37,352 bases of DNA from an uncultured Eubacteriales bacterium (lineage in GTDB: Bacteria; Bacillota; Clostridia; Christensenellales; CAG-138): contig CADCMN010000023.1 in NCBI GenBank assembly GCA_902802575.1, positions 1 through 37,352 of the forward strand, read 5' to 3'. Shown here piece by piece: positions 22,254 through 30,172 of the stretch (within the stretch, counting starts at the first letter, position 1; each line of letters opens with the position of its first letter). Under the pieces are notes generated by a model. It was not told where the DNA came from. It saw only the letters and a list, made by a program, of their open reading frames with translations, and searched no databases. The translations under genes and the position numbers were made by a program.

Positions 22254-22508
22254 TTACGCCGGATATTCCCTCATGTCCACCAGGATCACGTCCTCTCCGA
22301 TCTTCTGGATACGACAGAAAGGGATCACCAGTCCGTCTCGAACTTTGATGAGCCCCAGCATGCTCCGCTCACCGGGGACGACAATGGCTAAAATCTGTCC
22401 CGTGCACAGATCCAGCTCCAGGTCCGTCACACAGCCCAGCCGCCCGCCGTCACACACATTGATGACTTCCTTGCATTTCAAATCCGAAAACGTCGTCCTC
22501 AATTCCAT
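22254..22508 (-). CDS. YlmC/YmxH-family PRC-barrel sporulation protein
   Basis: 84 residues. VINVCDGGRLGCVTDLELDL and GQILAIVVPG, then IPFCRIQKIGEDVILVDM, match the YlmC/YmxH PRC-barrel family, which is limited mostly to spore formers and has no firmly known biochemical role. AAGGAGGCGCCT precedes the ATG at 22508. It stands alone between nrdR and a divergent lipoprotein gene. A weak CTGACA/TAGAAT pair upstream has 15-base spacing and is not a confident promoter. Confidence 0.88.
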   Translation of the reverse strand: MELRTTFSDLKCKEVINVCDGGRLGCVTDLELDLCTGQILAIVVPGERSMLGLIKVRDGLVIPFCRIQKIGEDVILVDMREYPA

Positions 22509-22558
22509 AGGCGCCTCCTTCCGGTCCTATTCTATGCCCATCAATTCGCTGTCAGAAC

Positions 22559-22587
22559 TTGACGAATGAGCAATAAACATATAAGAT
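22559..22587 (+). promoter_or_regulatory. Promoter of the metallophosphoesterase lipoprotein
   Basis: TTGACG (22559-22564), 17 bases, TAAGAT (22582-22587). About 35 bases of leader lead to a GGAGGGG site and the GTG start at 22628. Confidence 0.65.
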
Positions 22588-22627
22588 ACTATTGCTGTAC
22601 AAAAAACGGAAGGAGGGGCTGACAACG

Positions 22628-23734
22628 GTGAAAAAGGTATTGCTGGCTTTGTTGCTGCTATGCCTGGCGCTCCTGGGCTGTCAACGGGCGACCCAGGTGG
22701 AAGCCCTTGCGCCCACGCCCGCGGCCACAGAAGCAGCGACGCCCACGCCGATCACCCCGCCCAGCCCTTCGATTCGACAGGTCCTCATTTATGCGGCCTC
22801 GCCTACCCCCTCCCCTACCGTGCCGCCTACGCCTTCGCCCACGCCCACGCCCTCTCCCATCCCCACGCCCACGCCCACGCCGACGCCGACGCCCACGCCC
22901 ACGCCGATGCCGACGCCCTTTACCATCGTGTGGATGACCGACACCCAGATCCTCAGCCGCGATTATCCCAACGTGTTCAACTGTATTCGGGATTGGGTGC
23001 TGGAAAACCGTGAAAAGGAGAACATCCAGTTCGTCATACACACAGGAGACGTGATCGACGCTTACAGCACCGCCATGTTTGAAAACGCCGCCAACGCCCT
23101 GGTCCCCATCTTCGAAACGATCCCCGGCATGGTGGTCAGCGGAAACCACGACGTCGCCAACTTTGGGCGGAGCCAATGGTACTTCACCCACCGTCCCTAC
23201 GCTCAATTGGTCCAGAAAGAAGGACAAACCTATAGGGATGGCGACGCTGCCTACGTGACCTTCCATGCTGGCGAAACCGATTTTCTGGTGTTCGGTATCG
23301 GCTATGATGTGACGTGCACCGCCTGGATGAACGAGGTCATCGCCCAGCACCCCGATCATGTGGTGATCGTCGCCGTTCATAAAGGGCTTCAGGAGAACGG
23401 CACTTTCTTCCATCAAACAAGGGCTATCTTTCTGGACGTGATGCCCCATTGGCCCAATTTCCGGCTGGTCCTGTGCGGGCATATACGCGGCTCCTTGCTC
23501 CGCACCGACTGGTTTGACGACGATGGAGACAAGAAGCAGGATCGATCCGTCGTCACCATGATGTTCAATTATCAGGATGATCGCAAGAAAGGTCTTGGAT
23601 TTATCCGCCTGCTGCGGTTTTCTCCTGTGGATCACAGCATAGAGGTGCTGACCTACTCCCCCTGGTACGATCAATGGGGATACCCTCGAGTAAACGCCTC
23701 GGATAACCATTTCACGCTGGAAAACGCCTGGTAA
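22628..23734 (+). CDS. Lipoprotein metallophosphoesterase
   Basis: 368 residues. The lipobox is LALLGC with lipidated Cys18, so it is anchored outside the membrane. A Pro/Thr-rich stalk (residues ~28-97, mainly PT repeats) carries a calcineurin-like phosphoesterase domain. Metal-binding motifs in order are [32 protein letters not shown] and LCGHIRGS. The last motif normally reads GHxH; here the final His is Arg. Substrate unknown; a secreted phosphohydrolase role is likely. The start is GTG at 22628, after GGAGGGG; an ATG-less extension upstream would precede the signal peptide and is rejected. A terminator follows. Confidence 0.87.
   Translation: MKKVLLALLLLCLALLGCQRATQVEALAPTPAATEAATPTPITPPSPSIRQVLIYAASPTPSPTVPPTPSPTPTPSPIPTPTPTPTPTPTPTPMPTPFTIVWMTDTQILSRDYPNVFNCIRDWVLENREKENIQFVIHTGDVIDAYSTAMFENAANALVPIFETIPGMVVSGNHDVANFGRSQWYFTHRPYAQLVQKEGQTYRDGDAAYVTFHAGETDFLVFGIGYDVTCTAWMNEVIAQHPDHVVIVAVHKGLQENGTFFHQTRAIFLDVMPHWPNFRLVLCGHIRGSLLRTDWFDDDGDKKQDRSVVTMMFNYQDDRKKGLGFIRLLRFSPVDHSIEVLTYSPWYDQWGYPRVNASDNHFTLENAW
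22801..22919 (+). repeat. Hexanucleotide-rich tandem tract encoding the Pro-Thr stalk
   Basis: Repeated CCCACG/CCGACG units, most regular at 22862-22919. They encode alternating Thr-Pro. Such tracts can change length by slippage in steps of two residues without shifting the frame. Confidence 0.75.
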
Positions 23735-23755
23735 CCCGATCTGAAACACAGCATG

Positions 23756-23784
23756 GGACTGTCGCTCAGGCGACAGTCCTTTTT
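23756..23784 (+). terminator. Terminator of the metallophosphoesterase gene
   Basis: GGACTGTCGC (23756-23765), TCAG loop, GCGACAGTCC (23770-23779), then TTTTT: a textbook intrinsic terminator. Confidence 0.92.
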
Positions 23785-23801
23785 CGTCACGCCCGACATC
23801 T

Positions 23802-23823
23802 ATACCCGCATAGTATAGGGTAT
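23802..23823 (+). promoter_or_regulatory. Candidate cotJ promoter/operator region
   Basis: ATACCC (23802-23807) and GGGTAT (23818-23823) form an inverted repeat around CATAGTAT (23809-23816), which fits the CATA-n3-T -10 pattern of mother-cell sigma-E promoters. No clear -35 is visible. In B. subtilis cotJ is under sigma-E and SpoIIID control; here this is inferred only. Confidence 0.4.
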
Positions 23824-23850
23824 CTTTCTGAAAGGGAGGTATGTTACCAA

Positions 23851-24120
23851 ATGCAGCAAAATTTTCAGAACGGCGACGCCTGCTGCTTTACGGGCCGCAA
23901 TCCCGGCGTGGACCCCACCGCGGAGTGCAACGTGGTCATGGCGGGCGAAGTCTCCAGCGACGGTACCTGCGACTTTGCTTCCGGCGGCGGATGCGCCCTT
24001 GCCACGGTGTATTTCCCCAACCAAGCGTATCGGGCGGGGTATTGTCCCTCTGAGGCTCTGTTGAAAGGCACCCTGTTTCCGGAGCTGGTTTTTGAGCGCG
24101 TGTTGCCGGAGGAGGTGTGA
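23851..24120 (+). CDS. cotJA: Spore coat-associated protein CotJA
   Basis: 89 residues. The C-terminal pattern CPSEALLKGTLFPEL, following AYRAGY, matches CotJA, a small inner spore-coat component. The N-terminus has Cys-rich segments (DACCFTG, CDFASGGGCA) that are longer than usual. GGGAGG stands 11 bases before the ATG. First gene of cotJABC. Confidence 0.85.
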   Translation: MQQNFQNGDACCFTGRNPGVDPTAECNVVMAGEVSSDGTCDFASGGGCALATVYFPNQAYRAGYCPSEALLKGTLFPELVFERVLPEEV

Positions 24121-24122
24121 GC

Positions 24123-24374
24123 ATGGATCAGGATCGTTTAGCATTGCTCAAAAAGATCGGTGAAGCCCGGTTCACCTGTGTGGAACTGAACCTTTATTTG
24201 GACACCCATCCCGACGATATGGCTGCTCGGGCAGACTTCAACAGCTACAGCGACAAACTCCAGACCCTGCTGGATACCTATACCGGCACGTACGGACCTC
24301 TGATGAACTTCGGTCAGTGCACCCTGGATGCGGGCAGTTGGGTCCGATCCCCCTGGCCCTGGGAAACGGTGTGA
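24123..24374 (+). CDS. cotJB: Spore coat protein CotJB
   Basis: 83 residues. LKKIGEARFTCVELNLYLDTHP and the closing YGPLMNFGQ then WVRSPWPWE are the CotJB signature. GGAGG with a 7-base spacer leads into the ATG at 24123; the site overlaps the end of cotJA. CotJB is needed together with CotJA and CotJC for assembly into the coat. Confidence 0.93.
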   Translation: MDQDRLALLKKIGEARFTCVELNLYLDTHPDDMAARADFNSYSDKLQTLLDTYTGTYGPLMNFGQCTLDAGSWVRSPWPWETV

Positions 24375-24393
24375 GTCCGGAAAGGAGAAAGCT

Positions 24394-24579
24394 ATGTGGA
24401 TCTATGAAAAGCGTCTCGAATACCCTGTAAACATCACGAAACCGGACCTGAGAATGGCAAAACTTCTGATGGCCCAGTACGGCGGACCGGATTCCGAACT
24501 GGGTGCAGCCCTTCGCTACCTGACTCAGCGCTACTCCATGCCCGATGATCGGGTGAAGGCCGCCTTGACCGATATCGGT
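24394..24579 (+). pseudogene. cotJC: 5' part of cotJC (manganese-catalase-like coat protein), interrupted
   Basis: 62 codons match CotJC from its start (MWIYEKRLEYPVNI) through GGPDSELGAALRYLTQRY, which includes the first metal-ligand Glu, to ALTDIG. CotJC normally continues with a TEELAHLE-type segment supplying the second Glu and a His ligand. Here the reading switches abruptly to unrelated sequence and stops at 24687, giving a 97-residue chimera. AAAGGAGAAAGCT precedes the ATG. The rest of the gene is not in the window. The break coincides with the start of a recombinase-bearing conjugative element, so insertion is the cause; restoration by excision is possible in principle. Confidence 0.88.
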
Positions 24580-24583
24580 GTGT
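24577..24583. other. Left element/host junction (att-like) inside cotJC
   Basis: Host-like cotJC sequence ends at the GGT codon (24577-24579); element sequence begins directly after. The exact core cannot be fixed without the opposite junction. A few shared bases such as GGT or GGTG are expected for a serine recombinase. Confidence 0.6.
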
Positions 24584-25207
24584 CGGAAGAACCTTTTGAA
24601 GTGTCTCCCCCGCCCTTCTTTTTTGTTCTTTTTTCTATGACGGATTCAAGCTCAAACTTGGTTTCAAGCGGCAACACCTTCAGGTAAACATCCACATGAG
24701 TCCGATCATGCACAATCATTCGACTAAGCACTCGCCTATAGAATTCATCGTTGAATTCCTCGCTCTCTGCCATGTCACGAAGTACATCTTTTATCCTGTT
24801 TCTATCTGTCTTACTGATCGTTGACCTGCTCAATTTATCTATGCTTTGCTGTGTAGTCCTGATCTGTTCATTGATTTCTTCCTGAGCTTTCAAAAAATCT
24901 TCCCGCTGTATCCCATCATCAAGATACAGGCTCAAGAGCTTCTCTTTCTTTTTTGTTGCCACTTGGATCTCTTGTTCCAGATCATACACATTCTGCATGG
25001 GCTTGTCCTCATTCAATACTGCCTGTACATCACGACAAATCATCTCAAGCGTTTCATCAAAATCAGCCTCGATTTGCCGAAAAACCGCTTTCATTATATT
25101 GATTGCGTCGATGTTTCGAATCGCTTCAAAGGAGCAGCCGGTCGTTTCTCCGTTTGGATACACTTTTCTGTTTCCATGGGCATGGGCTTCTCCGCATGCC
25201 CAATACT

Positions 25208-25227
25208 TGGATCTTCCTGGATCTTCC
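25208..25227 (+). repeat. Perfect 10-bp tandem duplication (TGGATCTTCC twice)
   Basis: Copies at 25208-25217 and 25218-25227. One copy fewer joins GGGRS to KYWACG in frame. The duplication is the only lesion seen in the recombinase gene. Confidence 0.95.
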
Positions 25228-26245
25228 TCCTCCCTTCAAATCCCGGTATCTCGCTATATATCGTGTCCCGCATCTGCCGCAAATGATTTTTCCGGAAAAA
25301 CAATACCTGTTACTATATCCCACAGGCGCGCCTTTTCCATGCTCCTCTATTCTTTTTTGTGCAGCGTCAAACAGCTCTCTGGAAACGATGGGTTCATGAT
25401 GATCCTTTATGATAACGAATTCTTCCTGGCCGCGATTGTATTTTTTCGCATGTGACAAATAATCTGGAGTATACGTCTTTTTCTGAACCAGATCCCCGCA
25501 ATACTTTTCGTTTTGCAGCATCCTCCGCAGTACAGTATCGGACCAAGTATTTACACGCATCGGTTTTATTCCCATCTCTCTGAGTTTGTTGCCGATGGTA
25601 TGGATGTTCAAATCCTCATACACGAACATCTCAAATACTTTCCTGACGATCCGCGCTCCTTCTTCATTTATCGTCAGCACCCCGTTTTTCACATCATACC
25701 CTATCATATCCCGTCCAAACACGACCCCTTTTTCCATCTGTCGTGTTTGGCCCCATTTGACTCGCTCACTTGTTTTCCTGCTTTCCTCCTGCGCGATAGA
25801 GGACATGATGGTCAATCTCAATTCGGCGTCCGGGTCGAGCGAATTGATGTTGTCATTCATAAAAATCACCCCCACACCGATGGCTTTGAGATCGCGGGTG
25901 ATTTGAAGGCTGTCCACCGTGTTTCTGGCAAACCGGGAGACCTCTTTTGTTATGATCAAATCCAATTTGTGCGCCTTTGCATCTTGGATCATCCGATTAA
26001 AATTCTTCCTCTTTTTTGTGGAAGTTCCAGAAATGCCTTCATCGGGATATACTTCCACGAGCTTCCAATCTTCACGGCGTTCAATGTATTCCCGAAAAAA
26101 ACGTTGCTGACTTTCCAATGAATTAGCCTGATCTCGTTTATCCGTCGAAACGCGGCAATATGCACCGACTCGCTTACAGGAATCAACTATCGGTCTTTCG
26201 GCATTCATCTTTTCGTAGTTCATCGGTGAACCTCCTCGATCTGTG

Positions 26246-26530
26246 TCAGTTTCTTTTTCGAAATCGCCGCTGCATCCTGTCCACACATTCCTGCCCTTGT
26301 CCCGGCGAAATAATCTTTTTCGTAACCAAGAGAGTAATCATGGCATCGTAGTAGCTTCTTTGGATTTCCAATCGTTGGTCTTGACTAAACTCAACCTTAT
26401 TGACGATCCTGAATTCTCTTGGCCGTATCCTTGTTGAATCGTTGCTATGAGCTGAGCCGAGCTCGTGCTCTGCAACCAATGATCCTGAAAGGCTCCTATC
26501 TTCCATAATGCAGAGCCTCGCCATTCTCAT
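26246..26530 (-). CDS. SHOCT-like small protein upstream of the recombinase
   Basis: 94 residues. The C-terminal half (IQRSYYDAMITLLVTKKIIS, then DRMQRRF) resembles the short helical SHOCT-type motif often found in genes next to serine recombinases of clostridial elements; the N-terminal half is unassigned. It ends 22 bases before the recombinase start and is probably co-transcribed; a directionality or regulatory role is a guess. The ATG at 26530 has no Shine-Dalgarno, with a second ATG two codons in. A promoter lies just upstream. Confidence 0.6.
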   Translation of the reverse strand: MRMARLCIMEDRSLSGSLVAEHELGSAHSNDSTRIRPREFRIVNKVEFSQDQRLEIQRSYYDAMITLLVTKKIISPGQGQECVDRMQRRFRKRN

Positions 26531-26541
26531 TTGTCAGATAC

Positions 26542-26570
26542 AGTATAGCTGGGTTAAGTTTATGTGTTGA
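26542..26570 (-). promoter_or_regulatory. Promoter of the SHOCT-like/recombinase unit
   Basis: TCAACA (26570-26565), 17 bases, TATACT (26547-26542), 11 bases before the ATG at 26530. The transcript leader would be very short (a few bases), close to leaderless. Confidence 0.6.
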
Positions 26571-26633
26571 GGATGTCGATTTGATTATTTTGTCATTTTG
26601 TTTGGTTTTTTCAAATCTCATCCGATTTCTTCA
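26571..26633. repeat. Imperfect inverted repeat upstream of the recombinase unit
   Basis: GGATGTCGATTTG (26571-26583) and CAAATCTCATCC (26622-26633) are nearly complementary across an AT-rich 38-base spacer, immediately upstream of the promoter. It could be a regulator or recombinase accessory site. The remaining intergenic DNA (26634-26690) shows nothing I can name. Confidence 0.4.
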
Positions 26634-26692
26634 ATACTCCCCATGTCAGAGGATATTGACTTCTCAAGCGGAATATGATCGTGAATTATAGT

Positions 26693-26736
26693 CAATAAAA
26701 AAAAGGAAGAATGCGTGTTGTTTCACATTCTTCCTT
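26693..26736 (-). terminator. Terminator at the end of the conjugation operon
   Basis: AAGGAAGAATG (26703-26713) pairs with CATTCTTCCTT (26726-26736); on the minus strand eight T follow. It separates the long conjugation transcript from the recombinase unit. Confidence 0.93.
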
Positions 26737-26767
26737 GTCGGTGTCATTTCCGCTTAAGATAGTTATC

Positions 26768-27535
26768 CTATCCTGACATATTATTCTTCTGAATAGTGCA
26801 AGTTGCAACAAACTGTTTCGGCGCGTGGCCGGAGTAGTAGAAGGGGTAACAGGTCACCAGGATCAGGTGTTTGCCCTCAATGATCGGGATACGAAGCTCA
26901 TCGTCGCTGTCCAGGATCTCCGTCTGCTCCACGATATAGGTGTAGGTCGTGCCGTTGGGCATGGTCACCAAGATGGTGTCGCCGTAGTCTATGTCCTTCA
27001 AGACCAGCAGATGGTTCCGATTCCTATGGCCGTACACCACACAGACACCCTCCTTCCCTGGTTTCGCGGAGGTGGGCAGCCATCCTGGAGCCTTGTCCAG
27101 GGTAGACGCCTCCACGTTCCCCGCTACGGAGATGTTCTTGCCCAGGATCGTCAGGGTGAAGGCCATGCCGCTTTCCACGGTGGGTTTAGGCGTTGCGGTC
27201 GCCGTATGCGGGCTGCCAGTCCTGGTGGGGCCGGATGGTCCCTGCACAGGATCGTCTGAAGCATCTGGGTCCGACTCCTCGGTGGCGATCGGGGTCGGCT
27301 CCGGGGTACGGACTGCCGGTGTGGGCATGACCGGATACACGGAACTATCCGGACAAGGGATATAGATAATTATCGGTGTCCTGGTCGGGGTTGGGGTAAT
27401 GATCGGCGTTTTGGTAGGCTGGATGATTGCCACCGGGGTGCGGTCCGCCTGTTCGCGGCAGATGAGTACCCCGAAGGTGGCTATGACCAGCACCATCAGA
27501 ATGATCAGCAACGTTATCGTCAGTTTTGCTTTCAT
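26768..27535 (-). CDS. Sortase-family protein with Gln at the catalytic Arg position
   Basis: 255 residues: a membrane helix at ~5-25, a Thr/Pro-rich stalk (~38-120, with TPTPTRTP and TPEPTP), then a sortase beta-barrel. The catalytic His is in VVYGHRN and the Cys in LVTCYPF. In related class D-like sortases the segment YYxGxAPKRF supplies the catalytic Arg; here it reads YYSGHAPKQF. Either another residue replaces it or activity is low. Sortases in conjugative elements anchor surface adhesins; no LPxTG substrate is encoded in the window. GGAGAGAAC precedes the ATG. Confidence 0.85.
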   Translation of the reverse strand: MKAKLTITLLIILMVLVIATFGVLICREQADRTPVAIIQPTKTPIITPTPTRTPIIIYIPCPDSSVYPVMPTPAVRTPEPTPIATEESDPDASDDPVQGPSGPTRTGSPHTATATPKPTVESGMAFTLTILGKNISVAGNVEASTLDKAPGWLPTSAKPGKEGVCVVYGHRNRNHLLVLKDIDYGDTILVTMPNGTTYTYIVEQTEILDSDDELRIPIIEGKHLILVTCYPFYYSGHAPKQFVATCTIQKNNMSG

Positions 27536-27547
27536 GTTCTCTCCTTC

Positions 27548-30166
27548 TCAGTCTGAATATGGTCTGCCGAACATATAGATCGGATAATTCTTGGATTCCC
27601 ACAGGTCCCGGACGATCACCCGTCCGTGACCGCTGGAGGCTTCGCACACCTTGCCGTCGCCTATGTAGATGCCCACATGGTGGATCTCCTTCCATCGGTG
27701 GCAGCCTTCGCATTTGAGATTGACCCAAAAAACCAAGTCCCCGGGCTGAAGCTCGCTTCGGGCCACGGTCCGGCCCCGGTCATAGCAATACTTGGCCTGA
27801 CCCGCGGCGTTGGTGTACATCCGGTCCCCCAGCGCCGGGTCTACCTGCTTTATGGACCAATAGGCAAGGCCGGAGCAGTCGAACTTGTTTTCGCCCTTCG
27901 CACCCCACACATACGGAGCGCCCAGCTTGGATAGGGCTGCCTTGACCACTTCCGCGCCTTTGCTGTTGCTGGGAAGATGAGTCATGATCTCCGTCAGGTC
28001 CGCGCCGTTGGTCAGATCCACGCCGATCAATGCCGCGTAGAAGGTGAAATACCGGGGCGACATCATCTCCTCCAGGATCTCGTTTTGATAGTCCGTGAAC
28101 CCGTAGTGCTGGGCTGCCTCCTTATAGGTCATGGCGTACTGGGTGATCGTCAGGTACAGCACGGTCTTCATGGGAGGCTCCACCTCCGGGATCTTCCCGT
28201 CCTTGTCCGGCGTCGGTTTCGGCACCACCGCGTCCTCGTCCACTTCCTCCTCCACCCTGGTCCTGTAGTAGTATTGGTTCATGACCCGGAAGACGGCCCG
28301 TATCCCGGCCTCGTCCTCGGCGGAGGGTGTGATTACATCCCTGGGGTTCGTTTCGTCCGTGGTCGTCAGCACCGAGTACACGGCCAACACGTCGTTCCAG
28401 TTATTGACGGAAGCGGAGTCGCCATCGTTATCCCCCTTGTAGACCACTTGGACTTCATCGTAACGGGAGTCCTGCTCATAGCTTTGGACCAAGTTTTCGA
28501 TCTCCTGCTCATAGTCGGCGTTGATGGAATGGACAATATCCGACATGGGCCGTCCTTCCTCCGTCTCGTTGGACCAGAACAGGCCAAAGGCTGAATTGAG
28601 GAGGATGGCGAATACGCCGATCATGGCGATCACCAGTACCGCCACCCAGCCTCCTTCCAGGATCGCCGTTACCAAGGCCTTGACCCCTTCCGTGATCGCC
28701 CTGACCACAGCGGCCAATAGCTTGGAGGCCGCCTGCCCGACCTTTACAGCGGCCCGTCCCGCCTTGACCGAGGCCTCCTTTGCAGCCTGTGCCGCTTTCG
28801 CGGAGGTCTGCGCCGCTTTCTGCCCGGTCTTGGCGGTCTGCCTGACCGTCCGCGCTGTTTGCTGTGTGGTGCGTCCGGTGTCCAGCGCCTTTCGTGCGCC
28901 TTTTACACCCTTTTCCGGGGCCGCAGCAGCAAAATGCGCTTCTTTCTTTGTTCCCGGCAGGATGCTTTTCGCCGGAGATATTGCCCGATCTTCTGCTTTT
29001 GCGCCGGAAGCGGACGGGGCACGACCATACGGATCCTGTACCCGTAGGCCGGATGCGTTTTTCTGCCACTCCGACCGTTTTGTTTGCCCTTGGGCATGAG
29101 CCCTTCCTCCTTCTTCTGAAATGGAGGAACCCGCCGAAGGGTTCCTGTCGGCGGGCTCCATGGTCTGTTGATCTATGCTTCTGTCCCGATAGGTCAGATG
29201 CTTCTTTGCGTTCTCCCTGGCCTGTGCGTCAGGCTGACCGCTTTCGGCCAAAGGCTCTGTGCCGGGATCAGTCCGAGGTGGTTCCTGTGCATGGCTCTTC
29301 GTAGAAGTACCGGGCTGATCGGCCTCGACCGTTTCTTCACGCCGGATCTCTGCATTCGCGGTTGATTGGTCTCTGTCGGTCAGGCGTTCTTCCTCACGCT
29401 TCTCCTGAAACTGCCGGATCGCTCGTTTACGCAGCGCATTCCCGGCTGATTCCAGCGCGGATTCCGTTTTGTGCAAAACGGTGCCGGTATACGATTCTAC
29501 CTTTTGCTCCGCATACTGGCCGGGAGAAACATCCGGCTGCTCGTTTACCTCGTCTTTGACCTTCTCGACGGCTGCCTGTGCATGCCTGACGGCATCCTTA
29601 ACCACATGGTCCTTGGGCATCTTTCGACTGTCCGAATGGCCGGAAGCAGGTTTTGCCGCCTCTCTTGGCACAGCACCGGCGTTTGCACGAGCCGATGGAG
29701 CCGGGCTGAAAACAAGGATACTTTCTCTTGTCGCAGCCGGACCGGAAACGGGGATATGTTCTCTCGCCTGTGCAAAGCCGCCCTCCGGCGCACCGTTGTC
29801 TCCCCCTTCCGCACGGACCTGCTCCCTATGCTGTCGGATCATCTGTTGCCGCGGCATTTCCCGCGCAGGTGCCGATTCATGGGCACTCTCCATGCGGGGA
29901 GCATTGAAAGCAGCAGCATCAGAGGATATATGGAATGTCACGGGCAGATCTGTCGGATGATCCTGAACTGATGCGGAAACAGGATTGTCCCAACCCGTGT
30001 TAGGAGTATATGTTCCCAAAGGTTTATCGGCCATAGGCTCGGATGCCATTGGCTCCACCCTCTGACCGGGCTGTTTTACTCTCAGCTGCTGGGAGAACGC
30101 CTGTTTCCTGCGCTGTTCTACCTGCTTGGGTTCTGTTTTTCTTGCAGAAGGTTTCTTATCTTCCAC
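27548..30166 (-). CDS. Conjugation-associated NlpC/P60 cell-wall hydrolase
   Basis: 872 residues. A long charged, probably disordered N-terminal half is followed by an Ala/Lys-rich helical stretch (TSAKAAQAAKEAS, VKVGQAASKLLAAV) and a membrane helix (WVAVLVIAMIGVFAILL, ~525-550). A CD1108-type linker follows, then an NlpC/P60 peptidase at ~735-872. Catalytic Cys lies in NKFDCSGLAYW, His in HHVGIYIGDGK, with GAPYVWGAKG ahead. It should cut peptidoglycan peptides so the transfer channel can cross the wall. The N-terminal half is unusually long. It follows virB4 by 6 bases. Confidence 0.9.
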   Translation of the reverse strand: MEDKKPSARKTEPKQVEQRRKQAFSQQLRVKQPGQRVEPMASEPMADKPLGTYTPNTGWDNPVSASVQDHPTDLPVTFHISSDAAAFNAPRMESAHESAPAREMPRQQMIRQHREQVRAEGGDNGAPEGGFAQAREHIPVSGPAATRESILVFSPAPSARANAGAVPREAAKPASGHSDSRKMPKDHVVKDAVRHAQAAVEKVKDEVNEQPDVSPGQYAEQKVESYTGTVLHKTESALESAGNALRKRAIRQFQEKREEERLTDRDQSTANAEIRREETVEADQPGTSTKSHAQEPPRTDPGTEPLAESGQPDAQARENAKKHLTYRDRSIDQQTMEPADRNPSAGSSISEEGGRAHAQGQTKRSEWQKNASGLRVQDPYGRAPSASGAKAEDRAISPAKSILPGTKKEAHFAAAAPEKGVKGARKALDTGRTTQQTARTVRQTAKTGQKAAQTSAKAAQAAKEASVKAGRAAVKVGQAASKLLAAVVRAITEGVKALVTAILEGGWVAVLVIAMIGVFAILLNSAFGLFWSNETEEGRPMSDIVHSINADYEQEIENLVQSYEQDSRYDEVQVVYKGDNDGDSASVNNWNDVLAVYSVLTTTDETNPRDVITPSAEDEAGIRAVFRVMNQYYYRTRVEEEVDEDAVVPKPTPDKDGKIPEVEPPMKTVLYLTITQYAMTYKEAAQHYGFTDYQNEILEEMMSPRYFTFYAALIGVDLTNGADLTEIMTHLPSNSKGAEVVKAALSKLGAPYVWGAKGENKFDCSGLAYWSIKQVDPALGDRMYTNAAGQAKYCYDRGRTVARSELQPGDLVFWVNLKCEGCHRWKEIHHVGIYIGDGKVCEASSGHGRVIVRDLWESKNYPIYMFGRPYSD

Positions 30167-30172
30167 GACTCA

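Larger units (their letters stand above)
24531..26223 (-). pseudogene. Large serine recombinase, frameshifted by a 10-bp tandem duplication
   Basis: Catalyses integration/excision of the element. GAGGAGGTTCACCG leads into the ATG at 26223. Resolvase domain: VGAYCRVSTDKRDQ with the nucleophilic Ser26, then EVSRFARNT and IAQEESRKTSERVKWG. The recombinase domain includes VLRRMLQNEKYCGD, followed by zinc-ribbon cysteines CGRCGTRY. The frame is then lost at 25208-25227; unrepaired translation ends at 25126. The other frame continues with KYWACGEAHAHG, a coiled coil (~25000-24830) and the C-terminal domain. Deleting one 10-bp copy gives 560 residues, the expected size. The last ~16 codons run through the junction on the antisense strand of cotJC, so the host supplies the stop. 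Confidence 0.88.

Noticed and set aside
22801..22919. CRISPR-like short repeats
   Set aside because: Units are 6 bp, contiguous and in frame inside a lipoprotein; there are no spacers. No other CRISPR-like array was seen.
24510..24710. Insertion at a tRNA gene as element target
   Set aside because: No tRNA is present; the border falls within cotJC.
26640..26700. TATAAT-like and TTGACT motifs between the sortase and the SHOCT-like gene
   Set aside because: Spacings do not form a promoter in either direction; AT-rich DNA gives such matches by chance.
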